A stretch of DNA of 64,000 bases from DATGFB01 sp032160545 (GTDB lineage: Bacteria > Actinomycetota > Actinomycetes > Mycobacteriales > Jatrophihabitantaceae): contig JAVHVN010000001.1 of NCBI GenBank assembly GCA_032160545.1, positions 1 to 64,000 on the forward strand. Direction: 5' to 3'. Positions 9,973 to 18,209 of this stretch are shown piece after piece (position 1 is the first letter of the stretch; each line of letters opens with the position of its first letter). The notes beneath the pieces are model-generated. The model was not told the DNA's origin and ran no database searches. It saw only the letters and a program-made list of their open reading frames with translations. The position numbers were made by a program, and so were the translations under genes.

Positions 9973-11373
9973 CTATTCCTTCGGGCGGGTCATGGACAGC
10001 ACGTCGAGGACCTCGTCCAGCTTCTCCTCGGTCAGCGTCCCGGCCGCGACGTGGCCCCGTTCGATGACGACCTCGCGGATCGTCTTGCGCTCGGCCAGCG
10101 CCTGCTTGGCGATCTTGGCGGCCTCGTCGTAGCCGACGTAGTGGTTGAGCGGCGTGACGATCGACGGCGACGACTCGGCGTACTCGAGGCAGCGCTCGAC
10201 GTTGGCCTCGATGCCCGAGATGCACCGATCGGCGAAGACCCGCGAGACGTTCGCGATCAACCGGACCGACTCGAGCACGTTGCGGGCCATCACCGGCAGC
10301 ATCACGTTGAGTTCGAAGTTGCCGTTCGCCCCGCCCCACGCGACGGCCGCGTCGTTGCCGATGACCTGGGCGACGACCTGGCAGACGGCCTCGCACAGCA
10401 CCGGGTTGACCTTGCCGGGCATGATCGACGACCCGGGCTGCAGGTCCGGCAGGAACAGCTCGGTAAGACCTGTCCGCGGGCCCGAGCCCATCCAGCGGAT
10501 GTCGTTACTGATCTTGTTCAGGCTGACCGCGATCGTGCGCAGCGCGCCGGAGAGCTCGACGAGGCCGTCGCGAGCGCCCTGTGCCTCGAAATGGTCGCGG
10601 GCCTCGGTGAGCGGCAGGCCGGACTCGGCCGCGATGAGCCGGATGACGTCGGCGGCGAACCCTGCGGGGGCGTTGATCCCGGTGCCTACTGCGGTGCCGC
10701 CGAGGGGGAGTTCGGCCACGCGCGGCAGGACGGCACGCAGCCGCTCGATGCCGTAGCGGATCTGCGCGGCGTAGCCGGCGAACTCCTGGCCGAGCGTCAC
10801 TGGCGTGGCGTCCATGAGGTGGGTACGTCCGGACTTCACGACCATGGCGAACTCGGCCGCCTTCGCCTCGAGCGTCGCTGCGAGATGCGCGAGCGCCGGC
10901 TCGAGGTCGGTGACCACGGCCTTCGTCGCCGCGACGTGGATGGCCGAGGGAAACTGGTCGTTCGACGACAGCGGGTCGTTGACGTCGTCGTTGGGGTGCA
11001 CCGTGGTGCCGAGCCGCTCGGCGGCGAGCGACGCGAGCACCTCGTTCGTGTTCATGTTCGAGGACGTGCCGGAGCCGGTCTGGAACACGTCGATCGGGAA
11101 CTCGGCGTCCCAGTCGCCGCGGGCCACCTCGACGGCGGCGGCGGCGATGGCGTCGGCCTTGGCCGGGTCGAGCAGCCCACGCTGGGCGCGGACGCGCGCC
11201 CCGGCACCCTTGATCAGCGCCAGGCCGGCGATGAGCTCGCGCTCGATCGGCTGACCCGAGATCGGGAAGTTCTCGACGGCACGCTGGGTCTGCGCCCGCC
11301 ACTTCGCAGCGGCGGGTACCCGGACCTCGCCCATCGAGTCCTTCTCGACGCGATAGTCCTGCTCAGCGATCAC
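9973..11373 (-). CDS. fumC: Class II fumarate hydratase
   Basis: This 466-residue enzyme interconverts fumarate and L-malate in the TCA cycle, as an oxygen-stable homotetramer. Family motifs are present: TGSGTSSNMNTNEV, SGRTHLMDA and the fumarase/aspartase signature GSSIMPGKVNP. The longest frame starts at 11472, but GGGGAG 6 nt before the GTG at 11373, and normal family length, make 11373 the likely start. It lies beside glpX on the same strand with the YbjQ gene between, recalling the fum-glpX neighbourhood of mycobacteria. Confidence 0.95.
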   Translation of the reverse strand: MIAEQDYRVEKDSMGEVRVPAAAKWRAQTQRAVENFPISGQPIERELIAGLALIKGAGARVRAQRGLLDPAKADAIAAAAVEVARGDWDAEFPIDVFQTGSGTSSNMNTNEVLASLAAERLGTTVHPNDDVNDPLSSNDQFPSAIHVAATKAVVTDLEPALAHLAATLEAKAAEFAMVVKSGRTHLMDATPVTLGQEFAGYAAQIRYGIERLRAVLPRVAELPLGGTAVGTGINAPAGFAADVIRLIAAESGLPLTEARDHFEAQGARDGLVELSGALRTIAVSLNKISNDIRWMGSGPRTGLTELFLPDLQPGSSIMPGKVNPVLCEAVCQVVAQVIGNDAAVAWGGANGNFELNVMLPVMARNVLESVRLIANVSRVFADRCISGIEANVERCLEYAESSPSIVTPLNHYVGYDEAAKIAKQALAERKTIREVVIERGHVAAGTLTEEKLDEVLDVLSMTRPKE

Positions 11374-11523
11374 GGTCGTCTCCCCACTCGGCATCGTCGA
11401 CGGCGGGACGAGCGCGGGCACGACCCGCGTCGTCAGCGGCACGTAGCCTAGTGAACCCGCCCATGCCGCCACGGCGACACCGCGCGCGGCGTGGGATGCA
11501 CCACGCCGCGTCAGGCAAGCGCG

Positions 11524-12078
11524 TTACTGCTGCGGATAGCCCTGCTGCGGCTGCTGCGGGTACCCGCCCTGCGGGGGCTGCTGGGGCTGGGGCTGCTGGT
11601 AAGGCTGGCCGTAGCCCTGCTGCTCGTAGCCGGGCTGCTGGGGCTGCTGGTACTGCGGCTGCTCCCACCCCTGCTGGGGCTGGACCGGCTCAGGGGTGGT
11701 GGGCGAGCCGCCGGGCTGGCCGTACCCGAGCGCCGCCGCCGTCTGCTTGGCCCCCTCGCTGACCGGAACGGCCACCACCGCCGTGCCGTAGGCGCACAGC
11801 TCGGTCCAGGTGTCTGCCATGTCGTTCGTGTCGAACCGCATGCCGACCACCGCGTTGCCGCCCTTCGCTCGGGCGTGCTCGAGCATCCGCGCCATCACCT
11901 CGTTTCGGCTGTTGACGAGGTTCTGGGTCATGCCCTGCAGCTCGCCGCCGAACATCGACTTGAGTCCGGCACCAAGCTGTGAGAAGGCATTGCGGGAGCG
12001 GACGGTGAGGCCGAACACCTCGCCGCAGACGCGCTGGATCTCCCACCCGGGGAGGTCGAAGGTGGTGACGACGAGCAT
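11524..12078 (-). CDS. YbjQ/UPF0145 family protein with Q/P/G-rich tail
   Basis: Residues 1-105 form the YbjQ (heavy-metal-binding-like) domain: VTTFDLPGWEIQRVCGEVFGLTVRS at the N-terminus, then NSRNEVMARMLEHARAKGGNAVVGMRFD. This fold makes pentameric rings; its role is unknown. Residues about 125-184 are a low-complexity tail of Gln, Pro, Tyr and Gly with repeats such as GYPQQPQQ, much longer than in the stand-alone family. Such tails are typical of disordered, prion-like or condensate-forming regions. The start ATG has a GGAGG site. It lies between glpX and fumC on the same strand. Confidence 0.85.
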   Translation of the reverse strand: MLVVTTFDLPGWEIQRVCGEVFGLTVRSRNAFSQLGAGLKSMFGGELQGMTQNLVNSRNEVMARMLEHARAKGGNAVVGMRFDTNDMADTWTELCAYGTAVVAVPVSEGAKQTAAALGYGQPGGSPTTPEPVQPQQGWEQPQYQQPQQPGYEQQGYGQPYQQPQPQQPPQGGYPQQPQQGYPQQ

Positions 12079-12136
12079 GGGAGGCCTCCGGTGAGCTGGA
12101 CGGTGGGGACGGGCTCAGACCGGGCTCAGACGGGGC

Positions 12137-13189
12137 TCAGTGCCGATCGAAGTCCACTGCGGAGTATGCCCGCAGCTTGCCGAGCTGATGAAGAGAATCG
12201 ACCAGCCGGATCGTGCCGGACTTCGAGCGCATGACGATCGACTCGGTCTGTACCGAGTCCGCGTAGTACCGGACGCCGCGCAGCAGATCGCCGTCGGTGA
12301 CGCCCGTGGCGCAGAAGAAGATGTCGTCGCCGCGAACCAGGTCGGCGGTGGTCAGCACACGGTCGAGATCGTGACCCGCGTCGAGCGCCTTCTGCCGCTC
12401 GGCTTCGTCGCGCGGCCAGAGCTTGGCCTGCATCACGCCGCCCATGCATCGCAGCGCGGCGGCGGCGATGATGCCCTCGGGCGTCCCGCCGATGCCGAGT
12501 AGCAGGTCGACGCCGGTGCCCGGCCGGGCCGCCGAGATCGCGCCCGCGACGTCGCCGTCGGTGATGAAGCGGATGCGGGCGCCGGCCTCGCGAACCTCCT
12601 TGACCAGGTTCGCGTGCCGCGGGCGGTCGAGAATGCAGACCGTAACGTCCTCGGGGTGGCCGTGCTTGGCCTTCGCGACCTTGCGGATGTTGTCGGCCAC
12701 CGACGCGTTGATGTCGATCGCGTCGGCCGACTCGGGGCCGGCCGCGATCTTGTCCATGTAGAACACGGCCGACGGATCGAACATGCTGCCGCGCTCGGAC
12801 ACCGCGATGACCGCGATGGAGTTCGGCATGCCCTTGGCCATCAGCGTCGTGCCGTCGATCGGGTCGACGGCGACGTCGCAGAGCGGCCCGGTGCCGTCGC
12901 CGACCTGCTCGCCGTTGAACAGCATCGGGGCTTCGTCCTTCTCGCCCTCGCCGATGACCACCACGCCGCGCATCGAGACGGTTCCGATCAGCGCCCGCAT
13001 CGCGTCGACGGCGGCACCGTCGCCGCCGATCTTGTCGCCCCGTCCCACCCAGCGGCCGGCAGCCATGGCCGCGGCCTCGGTGACCCGGACCAGCTCGAGG
13101 GCCAGGTTGCGGTCGGGGGCCTGCCGCCCGACCGCAAGCGCCGGCGGGACGAGCGGCTGCACCGCGGTGTCGGGGGGTGCGTCGGGCAT
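12137..13189 (-). CDS. glpX: Class II fructose-1,6-bisphosphatase
   Basis: The 350-residue enzyme hydrolyses fructose 1,6-bisphosphate to fructose 6-phosphate, the committed step of gluconeogenesis and the main FBPase of actinobacteria. It shows the lithium-sensitive phosphatase-fold motifs GDKIGGDGAAVDAMR, VVIGEGEKDEAPM (metal-binding Glu residues) and DPIDGTTLMAKG. I prefer the ATG at 13189 to that at 13228 because an AGAGGA site lies before it and the extra N-terminus does not look like protein. The gene is divergent from the EamA transporter with a 252-nt gap. Confidence 0.94.
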   Translation of the reverse strand: MPDAPPDTAVQPLVPPALAVGRQAPDRNLALELVRVTEAAAMAAGRWVGRGDKIGGDGAAVDAMRALIGTVSMRGVVVIGEGEKDEAPMLFNGEQVGDGTGPLCDVAVDPIDGTTLMAKGMPNSIAVIAVSERGSMFDPSAVFYMDKIAAGPESADAIDINASVADNIRKVAKAKHGHPEDVTVCILDRPRHANLVKEVREAGARIRFITDGDVAGAISAARPGTGVDLLLGIGGTPEGIIAAAALRCMGGVMQAKLWPRDEAERQKALDAGHDLDRVLTTADLVRGDDIFFCATGVTDGDLLRGVRYYADSVQTESIVMRSKSGTIRLVDSLHQLGKLRAYSAVDFDRH

Positions 13190-13344
13190 GGCGACTTCCT
13201 CTCGGCACATCAGGGGGTGTGCGGTCATCCTTCCAGAAGCGGATATCGCGTCGCGCCGTCGGCGAAGGGGCCGTTACAGTCCGGCCGTGACCTGCGTCCG
13301 TCCCGTGGCCTGCGTGGCCGTCCTTCCGCCTCCGCGCTCCTGAT

Positions 13345-13402
13345 CGGAGCGCGCCGGTCGCGACACCCCGGGTGAGCCCGGGTGCGTGCGCGCCGCGCTC
13401 CG
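13345..13402 (+). promoter_or_regulatory. Structured 5' leader of EamA transporter gene
   Basis: CGGAGCGCG at 13345-13353 and CGCGCTCCG at 13394-13402 are perfect 9-bp inverted repeats. Nested inside are CACCCCGGG and CCCGGGTG arms, giving a long stem-loop 39 nt before the EamA ATG. TACAGT at 13275-13280 could be the -10 box of a leader of about 155 nt. A ligand-sensing or attenuating RNA is possible; I could not match it to a known riboswitch. Confidence 0.4.
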
Positions 13403-13441
13403 ACACCGACCCCTCATCGGTTCGACCCAGGAGCGCAATCC

Positions 13442-14365
13442 ATGTCCGTCTCGACCTTCGCCCGGTCCCGCGCCGGGCTGCTCGCCGTCAGCGGCGGCGC
13501 GGTGCTGTGGGGCACCACCGGCGTCGCCGTGCGCACGATCGCCGACCGCTCCAGCCTCTCGGCGGTCCCGATCGGCTGTTACCGCCTGGCCATCGCCGCT
13601 GCGCTGCTCATGCTCGTGTTCGGCCGTTCGGGACCGCGCCGGTTGCGCGCCGTGTGGCGGCGGCACCGGTGGGTGCTCGTCGCCTCGGGCGCCGGGCTCG
13701 GTATCTACCAGGCGCTGTACTTCGTCGGGGTGCAGTACATCGGCGTCAGCGTCTCCACGCTCGTGAGCCTGGCCATCGCTCCCGTCGTGCTGACGATCGC
13801 CTCGGCGGTGACGGCCCGGCGACGGCCGTCCGCCGCTTCGTCGGTGACCGTGGCGTGCGCCGTGGGCGGGCTCGCCCTGGTGGCGCTCGCCGCGGGCGGG
13901 ACGGGCTCGACGGCGCCGCATCCGGTGGTGGGCATCGTGGCCTCGCTCGGCTCGGGCCTGGGGTACGCCGCCACCACCGTGCTCAACCGCCGGCTGGTGG
14001 CCGAGGGCGACGCCCTGGTCCTGACGGCGGCGACCAGTGGCATCGGCGCGCTGGTGCTGCTGCCGATCGCGGTGCCTTTCGGCATGGCGGTTCCGCACGA
14101 CCTCGTCGCGGGCTGGTGGCTGTTCTACATCGGCCTGGGGCCGACCGCGATCGCGTACTGGCTGTTCTACTCGGGGCTGCGTTCGACGACCTCGGAGGTG
14201 GCGGGCGTCCTGACGCTGCTCGAGCCGCTGACCGCCGCCTTGCTCGCGGCATGGTTGCTCGGAGAATCGCTGACGGGCGCGGGCCTCGTCGGCAGCGGTC
14301 TGCTCCTCGTGGCCATCGCGGTCCTGTACGTCCGCCGTCCCGAGATGGAACCGGCCGCGCTCTGA
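13442..14365 (+). CDS. EamA/DMT-family transporter
   Basis: The 307-residue inner-membrane protein has ten predicted helices in two EamA repeats of five. The first begins AVLWGTTGVAVRTIA, and the second ends with AWLLGESLTGAGLVGSGLLL, both typical of drug/metabolite exporters. The motif LEPLTAALLA near residue 260 is a family hallmark. Substrate is unknown; close relatives export amino acids or metabolites. The ATG at 13442 is chosen over 13382 because AGGAG at 13429-13433 lies 8 nt before it. A structured leader precedes the gene. Confidence 0.9.
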   Translation: MSVSTFARSRAGLLAVSGGAVLWGTTGVAVRTIADRSSLSAVPIGCYRLAIAAALLMLVFGRSGPRRLRAVWRRHRWVLVASGAGLGIYQALYFVGVQYIGVSVSTLVSLAIAPVVLTIASAVTARRRPSAASSVTVACAVGGLALVALAAGGTGSTAPHPVVGIVASLGSGLGYAATTVLNRRLVAEGDALVLTAATSGIGALVLLPIAVPFGMAVPHDLVAGWWLFYIGLGPTAIAYWLFYSGLRSTTSEVAGVLTLLEPLTAALLAAWLLGESLTGAGLVGSGLLLVAIAVLYVRRPEMEPAAL

Positions 14366-14415
14366 TCCGCTCGGTGCCAGCCGTGCCGCCTCGGGCGGGG
14401 GCCCTGAGGGACGGG

Positions 14416-14625
14416 TCAGCCGGGCTCGCCCGCGTCGTGCTTGGCGATCGCCTCGTCCAGGCGGGTCGCCGCGCCGTCGAGCCACTTCTGGCAGATGTCG
14501 GCGAGCTGCTCTCCGCGCTCCCACAGCGCGAGCGATTCCTCGAGCGTCTGGCCACCGGACTCGAGCAGGGCGACGACCTCGCGCAGCTCAGCGCGCGCCT
14601 GCTCGTAACCCAGCTCGTCGGTCAT
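14416..14625 (-). CDS. xseB: Exodeoxyribonuclease VII small subunit
   Basis: The 69-residue protein is predicted to form a helical hairpin, with YEQARAELREVVALLESGGQTLEESLALWERGE matching the XseB family along almost its full length. Several small subunits coat one XseA chain to make the nuclease that trims single-stranded DNA into oligonucleotides. Its start overlaps the xseA stop by 4 nt (ATGA), so translation is coupled in the order xseA-xseB. Confidence 0.94.
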   Translation of the reverse strand: MTDELGYEQARAELREVVALLESGGQTLEESLALWERGEQLADICQKWLDGAATRLDEAIAKHDAGEPG

Positions 14626-15824
14626 GGCGACGACCCTATGACGGTCACCTCGAACTCGCCGCGGGCGACCCGCACCCGCAGCGTGCCCTCGGCCTCGGCG
14701 GCGTCCCTGACGACCGTCGCGTCCGGCCGCCGCACCACGGCGTACCCGCGGTCCAGCGTCGACTGCGGCGACAAGGAGTGCACGCGCGCCCGCACGTGAT
14801 CGAGGTCGGCGCGTGCCGCCTCGAGCAGGCCGGCGAGGCGGCGCCGCGACCGCTCGCGCTGAGCGGCCGACTCGTCCCGCTCTGCGGCGAGCCGGCCACG
14901 CAGCGATCGGCGCATGCGCCCGGGCAACCCGGACATGAGTTCGGCCTCGCGATGCAGCCGGGTGCGGATGCAGCCGCGCACCCGGGCCCGCAGTTCGGCG
15001 AGCGCCGCCGCTTCGGCGGCGAGGTCGGGGACGATGCGCTTGGCGGCGTCCGTCGGCGTCGACGCTGCGAGGTCGGCGACGAAGTCGAGCAGCGGGGTGT
15101 CGGTCTCGTGCCCAATGGCGCTCACGACCGGCGTGCGGGCCGCGAACACCGCGCGGACGAGCGACTCGTTGCTGAACGGCAGCAGATCCTCGACGCTGCC
15201 GCCGCCGCGGGCGATGACGATCACGTCGACGTCGGGGTCCGCGTCGAGGCGCTCGAGCGCTGCCACGATGTCGTTGACCGCCGACGCGCCCTGCGTGGCC
15301 ACGCTCTCGATACGGAACGTGATGCCGGGCATCCGGCGGCGGCTGTTCTCGACGACATCCCGTTCGGCGGCGCTGGCGCGCCCACTGACGATGCCGATGC
15401 GACGGGGCAGCAGCGGCAACCGGCGCTTGTGCTCCGGGGCGAACAGGCCCTCGGCGGCGAGCAACCGCTTCAGCGCCTCGAGCCGAGCCAGCAGTTCACC
15501 CAGGCCGACCTGGCGGATCTCGGTCGCCCGCAGGCTGAGCTGCCCGCGTTCGACGTAGAAGTCCGGACGGGCGCGGAGCACGACGCGCGAGCCCTCGGCG
15601 ATGTCGTCACCGAGAACCGATCGCGCGCACGTCACCGAGAGCGAGATGTTGGCGTCCGGGTCGCGCAGGGTGAGGAACTGGGTGGGCATGCCGGGCCGGC
15701 GGGTGATCTGTGCGATCTGGCCGTCGACCCAGATCTCACCGAGCCGAGCGATCCAATCCCCGATGCGCTGGGCGACGACCCGCACGGGAACGGGCGACTC
15801 GGCCGACGTCTCGAGCCGGGCCAT
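14622..15824 (-). CDS. xseA: Exodeoxyribonuclease VII large subunit
   Basis: The 400-residue catalytic subunit begins with an OB-fold (VSVRVVA-like start, IWVDGQIAQI) that binds single-stranded DNA. The nuclease core contains GIVSGRASAAERDV, the conserved VIARGGGSVEDLLPF and IGHETDTPLLDFVAD motifs, and is followed by a long coiled coil that recruits XseB. It works bidirectionally on ssDNA in repair. It starts 6 nt after the stop of the lipid-droplet-type gene and overlaps xseB, forming a three-gene operon. Confidence 0.95.
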   Translation of the reverse strand: MARLETSAESPVPVRVVAQRIGDWIARLGEIWVDGQIAQITRRPGMPTQFLTLRDPDANISLSVTCARSVLGDDIAEGSRVVLRARPDFYVERGQLSLRATEIRQVGLGELLARLEALKRLLAAEGLFAPEHKRRLPLLPRRIGIVSGRASAAERDVVENSRRRMPGITFRIESVATQGASAVNDIVAALERLDADPDVDVIVIARGGGSVEDLLPFSNESLVRAVFAARTPVVSAIGHETDTPLLDFVADLAASTPTDAAKRIVPDLAAEAAALAELRARVRGCIRTRLHREAELMSGLPGRMRRSLRGRLAAERDESAAQRERSRRRLAGLLEAARADLDHVRARVHSLSPQSTLDRGYAVVRRPDATVVRDAAEAEGTLRVRVARGEFEVTVIGSSP

Positions 15825-15830
15825 CGGCGG

Positions 15831-16199
15831 CTACTCGTCGCCCATCGTGTCGAACCGCGACGGCTTGCCCTTGCGCGGCGCGGGAATCTTCTTGCCGGGT
15901 GTGGGGATCTGCCGGGCGGTCGCCCCGCTGCCCGAGGCAGTGTGGCGGATGTCGTCGGGAGTGTCGTCGAACGTGGCCCACTCGGGCGGCTCGTCCGTGA
16001 CGGTGCGGCGGGAAAGGACCTCGTCGCCCTTGGCAGCGAGATTGGCATACCGCTGCTGGGCTTGCAGCGACACCTGCAGCGCCGTGCTGATCGCGAGCAT
16101 GGGCAGCTCGATCGCCCGATCGGGCAGGTGCCGCGCCTCGTCGACCGCGCTGGCGACCAGACCGACCGCGGCGCGCAGGGGCATCGGCAGCGATGGCAT
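15831..16199 (-). CDS. Rv1109c-like lipid droplet-associated protein
   Basis: The predicted 122-residue protein starts MPSLPMPLRAAVG and has an amphipathic helical first half (residues 5-65) without a classical transmembrane span, then a charged, proline-rich tail ending SRFDTMGDE. Position and form match the mycobacterial gene between xseA and ispH annotated as lipid-droplet associated, which is the basis of the call. I use the ATG at 16199; the longer frame would run past the ispH start on the other strand. It heads the operon with xseA and xseB, and diverges from ispH 43 nt away. Confidence 0.75.
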   Translation of the reverse strand: MPSLPMPLRAAVGLVASAVDEARHLPDRAIELPMLAISTALQVSLQAQQRYANLAAKGDEVLSRRTVTDEPPEWATFDDTPDDIRHTASGSGATARQIPTPGKKIPAPRKGKPSRFDTMGDE

Positions 16200-16229
16200 G
16201 CGTCCAGCGTGCCCTATCCCCTCGATCCG

Positions 16230-16235
16230 TACCAT
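16230..16235 (+). promoter_or_regulatory. -10 element for leaderless ispH mRNA
   Basis: TACCAT ends 7 nt before the ATG at 16243, and the 7 nt hold no useful ribosome site beyond AGG. The arrangement fits a transcript that starts at the initiation codon. Confidence 0.5.
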
Positions 16236-16242
16236 TGCAGGT

Positions 16243-17244
16243 ATGACCTCGACCCGGTCCGACGCGGCTGAGCCGCCCGAGGCACCCCGCAAGCGGGTGC
16301 TGCTGGCCAAGCCGCGCGGCTACTGCGCCGGTGTCGATCGCGCGGTGCAGACCGTCGAGCACGCGCTCGATCACTACGGCGCGCCTGTGTACGTCCGCAA
16401 GCAGATCGTGCACAACCTGCACGTCGTGCGTTCGCTCGAGGCGCGCGGGGCCGTGTTCGTCGAGGAGACCGACGAAGTGCCCGAGGGTGCGACCGTCGTG
16501 TTCTCGGCACACGGGGTGGCACCCGAGGTGCACGAACAGGCCCGGGCTCGCGGGCTCAGGACGATCGACGCGACGTGCCCGCTGGTGACCAAGGTGCACA
16601 ACGAGGCGCGCAGGTTCGCCGACGACGACTACGACATCCTGCTCATCGGCCACGAGGGGCACGAAGAGGTGGTCGGGACGACCGGCGAGGCGCCCAAGCA
16701 CATCACCCTCGTCGACGGCCCGCACGACGTCGGCGATGTCGAGGTGCGGGACCCCGAGAAGGTCGTCTGGCTCTCGCAGACCACCCTGTCGGTCGACGAG
16801 ACGATGCACACGGTCGACGCGCTGCGCGAGCGGTTCCCGCTGCTGCAGTCGCCCCCGTCCGACGACATCTGCTACGCGACGCAGAATCGGCAGGCGGCGG
16901 TGAAGACGATCGCCGCGCAGGTCGAGCTGTTCCTCGTCGTCGGGTCCGCGAACTCGTCGAATTCGGTGCGCATGGTCGAGGTGGCGGCTGCGAGCGGCTC
17001 CCGCGACGCGCGCCTCGTCGAGAACGCCGATGCCATCGACCCGGCCTGGCTCGAGGGCGTGACGACGGTGGGTGTCTCGTCCGGGGCGTCGGTGCCCGAC
17101 ATCCTGGTTCGCGAGGTGACCGACTGGCTCGCCAAGCAGGGCTACGGGGACCTCGAAGAGGTCACCACCACCGAGGAGCGGCTGACCTTCGCACTGCCGC
17201 GTGAGCTGCGCCGTGACCTGCGCGAGGCCGACATCCCCCGCTGA
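16243..17244 (+). CDS. ispH: 4-hydroxy-3-methylbut-2-enyl diphosphate reductase
   Basis: The 333-residue iron-sulfur enzyme performs the last step of the MEP pathway, reducing HMBPP to IPP and DMAPP. Its three cluster cysteines are visible: Cys28 in PRGYCAGVDRA, Cys112 in DATCPLVTKVH and Cys210 in DDICYATQNRQ. The motif GHEGHEEVVGTTGE and SSGASVPDILV are also conserved. It needs a ferredoxin or flavodoxin as electron donor; the ferredoxin at 58114 is a conceivable donor in the window. The open frame extends far upstream, but the leaderless -10 box and the alignment start favour 16243. Confidence 0.96.
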   Translation: MTSTRSDAAEPPEAPRKRVLLAKPRGYCAGVDRAVQTVEHALDHYGAPVYVRKQIVHNLHVVRSLEARGAVFVEETDEVPEGATVVFSAHGVAPEVHEQARARGLRTIDATCPLVTKVHNEARRFADDDYDILLIGHEGHEEVVGTTGEAPKHITLVDGPHDVGDVEVRDPEKVVWLSQTTLSVDETMHTVDALRERFPLLQSPPSDDICYATQNRQAAVKTIAAQVELFLVVGSANSSNSVRMVEVAAASGSRDARLVENADAIDPAWLEGVTTVGVSSGASVPDILVREVTDWLAKQGYGDLEEVTTTEERLTFALPRELRRDLREADIPR

Positions 17245-17316
17245 GCCGCCCTGGCCCAGGGGAGGTCACGCCCGGAGCTTTGCCGCAGTGCACTGCTGGC
17301 TCGGCTATACCGGTGT

Positions 17317-18111
17317 TCAGCGGCGGGCGACCAGGCGGATGCCGGCGACGATCAGGACTATCGCGGTTGCTCCGGCGATCGCGGGGAACCCGTAGACGAG
17401 CCAGTTGATGGCGGCGTCGAACAGGACCTTGCGGTCGTGCCCGCCGTTGGAACGGAAATACAGCATGAGTCCCGAGCCCAGCGAATACACCAGCGGCGGC
17501 GCGATGACGACCGGGAACATCGCCGAGCGCCGCACCGCCAGGATGGCGACCGCCGACGCGATGACGATGCCGTAGTTGAAGCCGCCACGGACCTGTGCCC
17601 CGGTGATGAGGTCGACGACCCCGCCGACGCCGGTGATCGCGACGAGCAGGGCGAGCGCCGCCCAGCCGGGCAGGCCGCGTTCCGGGGCGCGCGAGGTGGA
17701 TGCCGCCGAGCCGGCGCGAGCGGGGGGAGCGCCGGCGCGTTGCGCGGCGGCATCGCGTTGCGCGGCGGCATCGCGTTGCGCGGCGGCTGCCTGGGCACGC
17801 TCGGTGGTGGCGGCGCGTCGGCCACGGGGATCGAGCTCGGGCGGCAGCGCGCCGTCGCGGCGAGCCGGCGGCTGACCGGGCAGCCCCCGGCCGGCCGGCG
17901 CTTGTGGCTGGTGGCCTGACGATGACCTGATCGCGGTCGTCGGGCTCCAGTTGTCGTCGGGGCGGCCGCCGGGCGGCACCGCCGCACTCGGCAGATTTGG
18001 ACGAGCGGGCGCGGGGCGGCGAGCACCGGACGGGGAGGCGTCTGGCACTGCTGGCTCCTCGTCGTCCGTGCGCCACCCGGAAGTCCCGGAAAACGGCGTC
18101 CGTGCCGTCAC
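17317..18111 (-). CDS. DUF6542 membrane protein
   Basis: The 264-residue protein has a disordered N-terminal half rich in Ala, Pro and Arg, and a C-terminal membrane half (about residues 145-262) with four hydrophobic segments matching the DUF6542 domain: GLPGWAALALLVAITGVGG, GFNYGIVIASAVAILAVRR and the final VLIVAGIRLVARR. The gene lies between ispH and rmuC/ychF as in mycobacteria (Rv1111c). Its function is unknown. The linker contains repeats of AQRDAA coded by an 18-bp tandem repeat. The GTG start at 18111 lacks a clear ribosome site, so an inner start is possible. Confidence 0.75.
   Translation of the reverse strand: MTARTPFSGTSGWRTDDEEPAVPDASPSGARRPAPARPNLPSAAVPPGGRPDDNWSPTTAIRSSSGHQPQAPAGRGLPGQPPARRDGALPPELDPRGRRAATTERAQAAAAQRDAAAQRDAAAQRAGAPPARAGSAASTSRAPERGLPGWAALALLVAITGVGGVVDLITGAQVRGGFNYGIVIASAVAILAVRRSAMFPVVIAPPLVYSLGSGLMLYFRSNGGHDRKVLFDAAINWLVYGFPAIAGATAIVLIVAGIRLVARR
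17737..17787 (-). repeat. 18-bp tandem repeat in DUF6542 linker
   Basis: The unit GCGTTGCGCGGCGGCATC (plus strand) is present at 17737-17754 and 17755-17772, with a third partial copy of 15 bp at 17773-17787. It is in frame and adds six residues (AQRDAA type) per copy, so copy changes would only lengthen or shorten the linker. Confidence 0.85.
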
Positions 18112-18209
18112 CGTACCGTGCGAAACCGGGGTCGACGCTGTGCGGAGCCGGGCACGGGCAGCGCCCCGTCTCGAGCCTTCCTCACGCCGAGCAATCTCGT
18201 CCCGCCCGA

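Noticed and set aside
10051..11451. 466-residue plus-strand frame opposite fumC
   Set aside because: Shadow of fumC with repetitive Arg, Gly, Asp and His content; no ribosome site and no family motif.
13287..13441. SAM-type riboswitch in the EamA leader
   Set aside because: GC-rich stem and CCCGGGTGA-like segments are reminiscent, but the conserved core was not found.
17245..17316. Terminator between ispH and DUF6542
   Set aside because: A CCCTGG/CCAGGG palindrome exists but has no loop of useful size or T-tract.
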